DNA of 64,000 nt from Bolinopsis microptera (taxonomy: Eukaryota > Ctenophora > Tentaculata > Lobata > Bolinopsidae), in assembly GCF_026151205.1 (NCBI RefSeq), contig NC_087082.1:19003401-19067400 (forward strand), read 5' to 3'. The position numbers and the translations under genes were made by a program. Shown here one piece after another: positions 33,731 to 45,000 of the stretch (within the stretch, counting starts at the first letter, position 1; each line of letters starts with the position of its first letter). Under the pieces are notes generated by a model, which was not told the origin of the DNA, did no database searches, and saw only the letters and a list, made by a program, of their open reading frames with translations.

Positions 33731-34829
33731 ATTTCGATTAGTTTTGTTCATTTATTTTCGATATCTCTGGCATATGGTCTTCTTGACTGTACCTTCTATA
33801 CCACTTGCCTCACGAGTTCTGTTCTTAATGCTGCAGATAGGTGTCAGAAACGATATCCAGCCTCCTTGCTCGTTAAAAGAAAGCTTTTCTTCCTGGCGGC
33901 TGAGTAGTAAGTACGTGCTCTGCTAAATCAATGTGTTTATTCCGTAGTCTTGATGACTGCACTTTATTTTTCAAAACAACAGAAACATCAACGACTTGGC
34001 TGTCAGCTTTTGACAATACTCAATGAGGCTGAGGCACTTGGGTTGAGTCAGGAGCATCGACTTTCAAAAGAAGAGTCTTATCATTGTGGTAAGAACCTCC
34101 TTCTCTGTCGACCAAACATTTTGGAGTGTTCGTGAATTTATGAAAGAAGAACTGTCTCGCTTCACTGCTAACGTCACATGCTGGTGACTGGTCTGATTTA
34201 AGTTAGTTATGCTAGACTATTCTTTATATCCAATGATGACCTCAACGCAGCTTCTTACCACTTTCTCATGATCATAAGGTTGTTCCTTTTAAGGCTTTTT
34301 TAGTCTGAATAACCTCTTTTGATCCAAGAATAAAGTCTTGGTATTTTTCTCTAGCTCTCCCAGCATGAGCAGAAAACAGTCTAGTGATGTCACGAATCAC
34401 TTCACTACGTATTTAATACCTTTCAGTACGAATTGGGTTAAAAGTTAATAGGGCAAACTGATGTCTTGTCAGTAAATGAAGCTTGTTTTCGGATTTTCAC
34501 CTAGTAATTTGGGAGAGTTTCCTTTATCAAAAAGCAGCCTATCATTGCACGTTATGAGGAGTGCATACCGGAATGGTTAAATGATCAGAATTTTGTTATT
34601 ACACACAATCTTGTGAGAAGGGTAAACCATAAATTTGATTTGAAAGCCTGATATAGTCGAAGAAATCTTATCATATTAGTTATCATAATTGTTTTTTTAA
34701 ATTTACAATAATGTTTCCATCATTTAGTAGACTTAGTTTCAGGATCTGGATATATATGATAACAATGTTTGATCTGTATCAATACAAGGTTAATATATAT
34801 GTATACGGTTTTCAATGAAGACGATTACC
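33731..34829. other. Interior of the inverted-repeat element
   Basis: Contains short open stretches (33,730-34,135) without recognisable motifs and otherwise AT-rich DNA. No further features are supported. Confidence 0.4.
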
Positions 34830-36032
34830 GCTGTCAGATCCTTGACAGTGGTTGATTTACTCTCCCTGAATCCATTCTGATCGATTATTAGGATCTCTTC
34901 CATAGCAGGCTTGATCCTGTTAAAGATCATTCTAACAACGTTTTTTCAAGATCATCTTAACAACATATTTTGATCTGTATCAATACAAGGAGGTTATATA
35001 TTAACAGACTTAATTATTATCCTTAAAGATACTTATCGCGGCAAATTTTGTGATTTCATAATTGTATATGTTTTTATTCTATGACAATACATCAAATTCT
35101 ACCTGTTTATTAAATGTTTAGAGGCGTTATTGTCAATCCTGATAAGGTCAAACTACAAAAAATGTGTTATGTTACAGACTTAATTATTATTCTTAAAGAT
35201 ACTTATCGCGGCAAATTTTGTGATTTCGCGGCAGAGTTTTTAGTGTATAACTCAAAAAATAAAGGGTTTAGGACCTTGAAACCTTCATTCGCCTACACTA
35301 ATGACGTGCTCATTCCGGTCATTTTGGTGGGGTTAATGATCTTCTAAAACCCTCGATAAATAAAGTTTCAAAATCCTGATTTTTTGGCTTCGCTACACTG
35401 TTTTTGTCTTATAACTCAAAAACTAAAGGGTTTGGGACCTTAAAACCTTGATTCGCCCCTATTAATGTGATCATTCCGGTCATTTTGACGTGTTCACTCA
35501 TTTCAATTGGTCAATTAGAAGCCGAGTTAGGCACATTTTAAGTGCGGGTCAGTCGCGATTCGGTGACTCAACTTCAAAGCGTCCTGTAGGATTATGCCCA
35601 AGCTAAAAAAGTTGTCTCCGAGTGAAATTGAGTTATTTATACCTTGATGAAGGCCTGTGCTTCAGGAAAAAACTCTCTCAAATCGTGCAGATAAATGTGC
35701 ATAACTGACTGTACTAATTGTGTGTTTCATACAATTTAAAATCTCACAATTTACGAAGTAATTTCAATAACAAATTAATTGTAATATAGAAATTGGAAAT
35801 TAGAAATCTATGTAATACAATGTCAATAAAATCATGTTTCTAAAATCGTGGGTTTTATGGCGAGAAAAATAATGCTCTAAAGTTTATGAAATTTGAATTA
35901 GAGTGTCTTCATAGTTATCATAATTTTAAAGTCAAAAGAAATAAACATAGGTCACTAGTCATTTTTAGAATACACTGTCCACAGCTATTTTTAATTATTC
36001 ACTAAAATATTCGTGAGCTAGCTTTTGATATT

Positions 36033-36097
36033 TTACAGCAGGAGGTGCAGCAGGAGGAGTATAGTCCATATTTCACATCCTAGTTTCACTCCTGAAC
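36033..36097 (-). CDS. Gene 2 last exon: C-terminal hydrophobic tail
   Basis: A 65-bp exon following acceptor TTTTTCAG. It encodes GSGVKLGCE then WTILLLLHLLL and TAA. Small residues followed by 11 hydrophobic residues at the very end look like a GPI-attachment signal; a short single-pass anchor is the alternative. Confidence 0.7.
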
Positions 36098-39000
36098 CTG
36101 AAAAACATAATTTTTTGTTGTTGCGCATGTTCTGAGACCAGAAATGAAACAGTACTGGATTAAAAACGGCTGGCAAAAGGAACCAGTTGCCTGTAAGAGC
36201 TTTACTAGTACCCGAAATACCGTTTTTAAAGCACCACCCCAAGCCTGATATCAGCTGCAAGCACAAACATGTAAATTGTTTTCACACCATATTATTGAAT
36301 AAATTGCATATTAGGATATAAAAGTTTTAATATATAACACATAATATATAATATAATACACGTTTAAAAGTTGAATGTCTAGTATTTGTGTTAATTGTTA
36401 TTATTAACTATTAAGTTACGTTCGATAATTGAAATATTTGCTTAAAACACTATTACATGTTGTTTTTAAATATTTACAAAACAAAACGACGGGGACACAG
36501 AAAGGAGAAGGACACTACATCACACGGACGGAAACTGCTGCTGAGTTGAGTTGACGAGTATCTGATTATATTAATTTAAATTCGATGTAAATGCTGTTAT
36601 ACTGTACTAGCCTCACGCAGTGTAGGGTTGGTCCCTTTGGTATGAATTATGTAAATTTAACTGTCAAAGATTTAGGTTAACTTTCTTAACTCAGTATTCA
36701 TGTTATTTTCTGGGATGAATAGTTAAACACTGCTAAGTATAAAGTTTATCTTAAAAGCGGTGTTATTAAAATTTCAATGTATTATTATCAGGTTTGTAAT
36801 TTTTATCCTACCTCTAGCTCTGGTTTCAATGGGGTCACCAGCTACCATTGGTCCCTGATAGACATGGAACCGTTGGTCGTTCAGTTCAGTTTTTCCGTCT
36901 ACAGACCTCTTCCGTCTGCTGTTGGAGCACAAATCTGTGCAGCCAAAACTGAAACAATTAGAAAATGATAAAATGCGGTTTAGTATAAAATATTAATAGG
37001 ATAATTGACCTTTAATTAGAACTAACTTGCTGGGAATCTATAGAGATGATGACCCGTACCCGATATTCATAAAAAGTGGATATGGGTTTCATTATGGAAG
37101 AAATGTTAGCAGGAAGGGTCAGCCTTAATGATTATTCGTTTTATGTTACAAATTTTTCTAAATAATGCACTCTTACAGGAAGCCTCAAACAGATATTAAG
37201 AAAATTTACCTGCTATCCGAGACACTGCAGACCTTGACAACTGCATGAACATATGTTGCAGTCTGGGAATCCAAAAAGTTGAAAGATTTAAATGTAAATC
37301 TTTTTATTTTTGGGTCGGAGAGAAGCTGTGAGTTGGAATCTTTGCCGATAAAGGTGAAGGTTGAGTCTTCAATACAACTGTGGTAAATTATATTAGATCC
37401 CAACATTAATTAGTTATTGAGATAATATATTAAAGTAGTTATTGTAATGGTGTATTAGAACCAGACAGAAACAAAGTGTGAAGAGCCTGAATGGAACCCC
37501 TCGGTTTCAGTTCCCTGTTTAACACTACCGTACAGCAAGGGCACAAAGCTCACTCCACAAGATGCTCTGTCAAATTTTGCTTATATAAGGAGAATCTACA
37601 GGAAATATTTCCTTGTAGGTCTAGAGGGTGATCTGTGAACAGATAATTACCTCATTCCCAACTTAAAGGAATTAGAATTCCTATACTATCGCAACGAGCT
37701 ACACAAAGCATAACTTAATACAATAATTTGCTTGACTTATTTCTACTTGTTAAAATGTCATAACATATTTTGGACGATTTTTATCTGATACAGATTCATA
37801 TTGGTACGTCATGATCTGTTAAAATGAGTAAAATTATAATAATCGATTAAATTACCAGAGCTAATCCTAACTCACATACTTTGATCTCATTTAAAAAGCA
37901 AATATTAAATTATATAATAATTATAAATGTTATATGATAATGCTAATCCCAACAACTCAACAAGCGTAAAATACAATGATTACACAAATGACTGTTGTGA
38001 AATTAAATATTACAAACTTAGAAGAGGATTTTAAATTTTGACTCTTGTGGGGAGGTGAACATTTTTTATACAATTAACTAGCTATAACAGTGTTGATAAA
38101 TTAAACTAGGAATCACTGTCAGGTACCAAAACAAATTTGGTTCACCTCCCCAACAGTATCAGCTATTGATTGAAACTTACCCTTCTTTGACTAGGTCGTA
38201 TGACAAATTCCCCTCGTCTTCAGATTCACTGTTTTTAGCTTGCACGTGCAATACTCCTAGAGAAAGATCTGAATCCAGCGAATCCAATGTTACCTGGTAA
38301 TATAAATTATTTTATAGCAGTTATTTTACTTGATAAATAGCCCTAATTGGTCGCAGTACAGTTGCTTTACAATCAAAGTTGAATTTCATACACAACACCT
38401 TCAGTAAAGTTCCATTTTATGGAATATCCTTCGCTAAATAATAATCTTTCATTATATGAATAATTATTAACAACACATCCAACGCGAACGTGGGTTTAAG
38501 AATTTATTAAAAGCTAAAGTTTAATTCAAGACCTGCATGTAAATGTCTTCATTAAGAGACAGTTCAAAGGGGAAGTTTTCCACTTTGTCCGTAAAATTTC
38601 CGTCCTTATAGAGGTCTAGGACAAATCGAAGTGAGCCAGCACCAGCCACTCTTTGCACAACAGTAGTTCCTTTTATCTCCCAAGATGCAAACTCGGTCGC
38701 TCCTGGAGGACGGAATTGTTTATAATTGAGGTATGCCTAGCTCTCTATATAACAGGTTCCTTGATAAAGTGTTGGGCCAGTTCGTGCAAGAAATGTGATC
38801 TATAAGAGCTCATAAATTTGCATTTAGTGATTATATAATGAGCATATTATATCTATCTTATTAGTTAGTAAAGAGAATAAAAATACTTAGAATCGTCAAA
38901 ATTTGGATAATCTGACCTGTTCTACTATAAGAACACTCAAATGCTAATCTGAATTCTTTTTCTCTAGTAATACCATTAGTGTCATCACTTGTCTTTGTTA

Positions 39001-42000
39001 GGCCTATCATCTGAAATATGAAAGAATAGTTAAGCCACAAATTGCTAAGGAATTATTTAAGAAACATACTTGAACTTTACTTAATAAACTATTTTTGTAA
39101 CATACGTCTTTGTAATCCAATGAAATTGTCATGTGAAAATGAACACCAGCATACATAAAAAGTAAAATGTCAATAGTATCAAGTGTGTATCTGACCTGGT
39201 TTTTATATATAACGTGGGTGCTATTAAAAGACACTTTCGTTCCGCATTTCTCTAAATCTGTTTTTATCTCTTGTATTTCTCCCGTGAATTCGCAATCTGC
39301 AAAGAAGTATCGACAACATGAATTATCTGATAAATGTTCAAATAATGCAATGTACCGGAAAATTAACAGTTTATATTTACAAAATATTTAAAACAAATAA
39401 AATACCTTTTTCGTTAAGTCGAATAGTATCAAAACTACTCTTCTCTGCAAAGGTCAACTTCATTTCGTTCTCGTCACATGTCACGTTGGCCACTGAAGAC
39501 AACAAAAATGTAAATAATAACAGGCAGAAGGAAGAAATCAATTTGTAATGGCAATATCAAATTAACAGTTTGTATAATTTGAATTTTATGATTCGAGCTT
39601 AAGGGAATTCTAATTACACTTTCGATCCTATAATTACAACTTGAGCTTTTATTGAGCGACCATTCTACCTTTAAAAGTCGTGCTTTGTACAGAAATTTAC
39701 CTAATACACAAGTTGGAGATACGGATAGCTCGCTGTTGGTGCAGGTGATTGTTGACGATCCAGAGATTACGAATCCGTTGTCGCATGATACGGTGTAGGT
39801 GTCGCTCGAATAAATTCCCGAATCCGGGGATACCGCTCCTTTTTCAATGATAGGTTTGCTACAATCATAAGGTGCTGAAAAGAAATCATCAGAATTCCTA
39901 TTAAATGTAAAAATAGATCTTAAGGCTGAGCGTGAGTTTGAGACCAATTTAGCTTTCATTTTAGACTTCACGTCTCCCGAAATAAAACTGCGAACAAAGT
40001 GAAACAAGGAACTAAGTGAACTGTAAAACCAAATTTTCGTCACGCATTGGACTTTATCAAGGTTACACTGAAAAGGGGAGGTTTGATCTCTGAACCAGAG
40101 AGTGTGGTAATTGGGTTAGGAAAGTAAACATACATGCGACAAAGATCAGGGTTACCATTAGGAAGAAAATTTCAGCAAAATTTATAGAAAAGAGTGTACA
40201 CATACATGCGAGAAAAATCGGGTTACCAATAAGAAAAAATCACAACAGAAAAGTTTACAACCCTCAGATCAGCGTAGTAAAAGTGTACTATAAATTAGTC
40301 TGTAAAACCGTTTCCACACATGTTATTGATTTTCGGTTTAGTGCGTTCTATTGCTAAGCCTTCTCTTATAAAGGTATCTAGGGTATCCTTACATTGTTCT
40401 GATATGCTAAATTCGAAGTTTTCGAAGAATTTTGCTAAGTCTCTTTTTCCCGATATGGGAGTGTAGTGTGGGTCGTCTGCTCTGCGGTGTTCAGCAGCGT
40501 GGTATCCTAGTGTGGTCCTGCTGTTGTTGAGTCGGAAGCTAGACTCGTGTTCGTAGATTCGACCTCTAATAGGTCGTCTTGAAGCTCCTATGTACAGATC
40601 TCCGCATTTCTTACATTTTGCTTTGTACACGTAGTGTCGGGTGGTACAGTTGAGATCTGCCTTGCAGAGTTCGCACTCGCATATCTCGTCTTTAGATGGT
40701 GTGCTGATGATGCTCCTGACAGCTTTCCCCGCCTGTGTCACTACTCTGGCGTTTATTCCCAGACGTGAAGTCTAAAATGAAAGCTAAATTCGTCTCAAAC
40801 TCACGCTCAGCCTTAAGATCTATTTGCTCGATACCTGCGGCTAGCAGTGTTATAGAGGCTGCCCGAAAACTGTCCACCCTTACCCTCAAGAAGACCAACC
40901 TACAACAGCAGCTAGACTTCCTCAAAACTTGCAGAAAAGAGAAAGTCTTCCCTAAAAACATCTTAACCCTTAAACTCCCTACTCTCCACCAAGCCTTCAA
41001 AGCTAAGTTTGATATAGATGGTCAACTGCGCAGCCTACCCCCATCTATCGTCCCCAAATACCTCAAACTTCAAAGCAAGATCGAAAGAATGACGAACACC
41101 ATACATTGTTTCTTCCTCAAAGCTGAAATCGATGAAAAAATACCTTGAAGTTAAAAGATGTACCCTTGAGATTAACCACACCCTTAAAACGCTACACAGT
41201 GTAGCCTCACCTCGAGAGACCAGATACATCAACAGAGTTATAGAACAGCATACCCAAAAAGAAAGGTGTGAGTCACAACAAAAACTGGAAAAGAAGCTCA
41301 AAATCATTAAAACAGCGTGTCAAAAACCAGAAAACAGCAATGTATCGACTACACCCAACCTCCACAAAGATCAAGGAGATAGCAAAGCTAATAACCCAGA
41401 AGAATCTACCAACAACCCAAATGAGGAAGCCCCTCTGAGCTCTGGAGTTATCGTAACTGTCCCCAGCACATACAGCAACGCAGCTACCAACATCTTAGAA
41501 AAAGGAAGGAATTTCAAGATTTCTCCGGACAATGGGAGAAAACTGGAAACAGATTTCCAGACTGGAGTATGGAGGATGATTGCAGCAATGCGATACAGCA
41601 ACCCTGCATACGAGTTCGGTATTCCCAACCCCGCGAGAAATCCAGACCCAGGCCTAAACACTATACTCAGCCTCAAACAGGTTGTATCAAGTTTCGATAA
41701 GGACCTCGCACCCCCACCAAAAGCCATACCACCTGTTGAGGAGACTATCAAACAACTAAAGTGCTCCATGGAAGGCCTAAAACACGATCTGAGGAAGATA
41801 CACATCCCCAGGAACTACCTTAAAGAAGATCTCGAGAGCCTAACAGAGGCGAAAACGCGGGAAAATGTACGGATTATCCTGACCGACAAAACCAACAATA
41901 TTGCTATCATGGAAAGAGAACTAGTGGAGCAAAAGCTAGCTGACCACCTGCGAGAACCTGCTTACAAACTATTAGAAGAAGATCCCACTAATAAGTACGA

Positions 42001-45000
42001 AACAGCAGCAAACAACCTGTTTACCGACATATGCATAGATCTTAGAATAGATGTCACGAAACCCCCCATCAAACACGTTCTAAGCAACTACTCGTCGGCC
42101 CCAGAACTCTACCCTATGGCTAAGGATCACAAGCCCAGCTTTCCCAACACCAAAGTTCGAGTAGTACAACCTATCAACAACAGTGCTATAGAAAAACTCG
42201 ACATGGTAGTGAGCAAAGTACTGATACAAATTAATCAGCTCCTCCCAAACCGAGTCAAAAGTACAAAAGATTTTCTCACTAAGCTCCGCAACACTTATCC
42301 TGACAACATCACCGTAACCAGTAGTGTCAGTTTCCAAGCATCCCTTGATGTGGAGAACATGTACCCGACTCTACCCACTGACGAGAGAGCTTTACAAGTC
42401 ATACTATCGTACATTGAAGATTACAAAGAAAATATTAACCTGTACGGATTTTCGCCCTCACATATTGTCTCCATGCTTGAATTTGTCCTACACCACACTT
42501 ACATCAAAGCAGGCGACAAATACTACCTACAAAAACAGGGTATCGGCACTGGGTCCCATAGTTCAGGCGCATACGCAGAAATCATCGTCGACTACACCTA
42601 CAATATAGCAGCAGAAAAGAGTACCCACAAGCCGGAGTGCCTTTCCACGTACGTTGACGACGCCTGGTTACTCTGGAAGTCAAGCGCCGAAAACTTCGAG
42701 GAATTCAAAGCCAATCTGAACTCTGTTTGGGCCTATGTAAACTTCACCAGCGAACTTCAAGAAGATAGAAAGCTCATTTTCCTTGATCTCACCATTGAGC
42801 TAAAAGAGAACAATGAAATATCCTTCACTCACTACCAAAAACCTACGGCTTCTGGAAGATATTTGCATTACGACTCACACTGTAGTCTAGTCACCAAAAC
42901 AAACATCATCAGGTCGGAGACTAGGCGGATAGTTCACAACTGCAAATACAAGGATGACAGCTGGGCATACCTCGAAAAACTGAAAACTCACCTGATCGTA
43001 AACTCCGGATATCCCAAAGAAGTCGTGACAAAACACATGTTACAAGCTCTAGAGAGACTAGAAGTACTAACAAGCTCGACCCCACGAGAACCCCGGCCAG
43101 AACCCGACCTTATCCTGAAGATACCGTACATTAACGAGAGCTTTACCAGGAGAGTCAACTCATCGATCAAGCAACTGGGAATAAACGCCAGAGTAGTGAC
43201 ACAGGCGGGGAAAGCTGTCAGGAGCATCATCAGCACACCATCTAAAGACGAGATATGTGAGTGCGAACTCTGCAAGGCAGATCTCAACTGTACCACCCGA
43301 CACTACGTGTACAAAGCAAAATGTAAGAAATGCGGAGATCTGTACATAGGAGCTTCAAGACGACCTATTAGAGGTCGAATCTACGAACACGAGTCTAGCT
43401 TCCGACTCAACAACAGCAGGACCACACTAGGATACCACGCTGCTGAACACCGCAGAGCAGACGACCCACACTACACTCCCATATCGGGAAAAAGAGACTT
43501 AGCAAAATTCTTCGAAAACTTCGAATTTAGCATATCAGAACAATGTAAGGATACCCTAGATACCTTTATAAGAGAAGGCTTAGCAATAGAACGCACTAAA
43601 CCGAAAATCAATAACATGTGTGGAAACGGTTTTACAGACTAATTTATAGTACACTTTTACTACGCTGATCTGAGGGTTGTAAACTTTTCTGTTGTGATTT
43701 TTCTTATTGGTAACCCGATTTTTCTCGCATGTATGTGTACACTCTTTTCTATAAATTTTGCTGAAATTTTCTTCCTAATGGTAACCCTGATCTTTGTCGC
43801 ATGTATGTTTACTTTCCTAACCCAATTACCACACTCTCTGGTTCAGAGATCAAACCTCCCCTTTTCAGTGTAACCTTGATAAAGTCCAATGCGTGACGAA
43901 AATTTGGTTTTACAGTTCACTTAGTTCCTTGTTTCACTTTGTTCGCAGTTTTATTTCGGGAGACGTGAAGTCTAAAATGAAAGCTAAATTCGTTATTAAA
44001 TGTAAACAAAATTTTGTAATGACTTATAAAGCAATGAAAGGCATTAGTTTGGTCAAATCAAACAGAACGTCATATGCTATCAGACTTTCAACTGACTAAG
44101 GTAGGGTTAAAACAGTTTCGACGCTAGGAACGATCCCCTTTTACATAGTTCCACTAAAAATAATAATTTAAGGTTAAATATGTATAGTGATAGGTAAATA
44201 AAGTATTATGCAATCAAAATTGTCAATGATTCGTTAATGAATTCTAATTTAATTAATTTAATTGGGAGATTGAGAGGAGACAATTCCATTTATCGCTAAA
44301 TTCTAAGTTTACAACAGCTTTACAATAACTAATACTGTAATAATGACATTGCATGAACTATTTTTAATACAAAATATGCGCGACCGACACTTAACCTATG
44401 AATTAACAATGTTTCATAATGCTACAATGGAATTCTTTAAAAAGTTTCTGTGTAAATTTCAACAGACTGTAGAAAAATATCATAATGATAAGCCAGTGAT
44501 ATAATATAGACTCCTACCTCTCCCAATGATAACTAGTTCATATACTATAGTATTCCCCTCAACAAACTAATTTTTAATGACGATATAAAATTAACAGTTG
44601 TTATGAGTAGAGTTTTATGATCAGGGGATTTTAATAACACTTTCGATCCTATTTACAACTTAAGCTTTTATTGAGCAACCAAAGTCATATTTGGTAGAAA
44701 TTTACCTGGTACACAAGTTGGAGATACGGACAGCTGGCTGTTGGTGCAGGTGATTTTTGACGATCCAGAGATCACGAATCTGTTGTCGCATGTTGTCTCG
44801 TATATGGCTCCCGAACTAATTGTCGAATCAGGGGTTACCGTGCCTTTTTCAATGACAGGTTTGATACATGATGATATTTCTGAAAAGAAAATATCCTATC
44901 AATACTGTGTAGTGAATTAGGCATGATTCATACATTAATCCTAACCCTAATTATAATTTTAAGATTGAGAAGAATGAAAGCTTTGTATTCAATTATCGCT

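Larger units (their letters stand above)
31735..35717. mobile_element. 4-kb inverted-repeat element
   Basis: Left end TTAGTACAGTCAGTTATGCA pairs with right end TGCATAACTGACTGTACTAA. Arms of about 0.9-1.1 kb (31,735-32,880 and 34,830-35,717) are nearly identical, giving a matched frame (MFRGVIVNPDKVKLQKMCYV) at 32115-32345 (-) and 35114-35347 (+). Within the left arm a 239-bp segment is tandemly duplicated (about 32,274-32,751). The centre holds a degenerate LINE. Confidence 0.8.
39912..43993 (+). mobile_element. Penelope-like retroelement with head-to-head partial copy
   Basis: The insertion is flanked by a 13-bp direct repeat, TATTAAATGTAAA, at 39899-39911 and 43994-44006. Its left part (39,912-about 40,757) is an inverted copy of the element's own 3' end (about 43,180-43,990) joined to the 5' end of the complete copy. 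Segment AGACGTGAAGTCTAAAATGA recurs at the 5' end and the 3' end, acting as the pseudo-LTR typical of Penelope elements. It lies antisense in the gene 2 intron between the two CCP exons. Near-identity of the inverted segments suggests recent insertion. Confidence 0.9.

Noticed and set aside
36033..36266. A 77-codon minus-strand frame as one continuous last exon
   Set aside because: Only its last 65 bp, after acceptor TTTTTCAG, joins in phase with the preceding ZP exon; the rest reads as intron.
39474..40043. A 189-codon minus-strand frame covering the second CCP domain
   Set aside because: It runs through an intron into the inverted end of the Penelope element; the real exon is 39701-39874.
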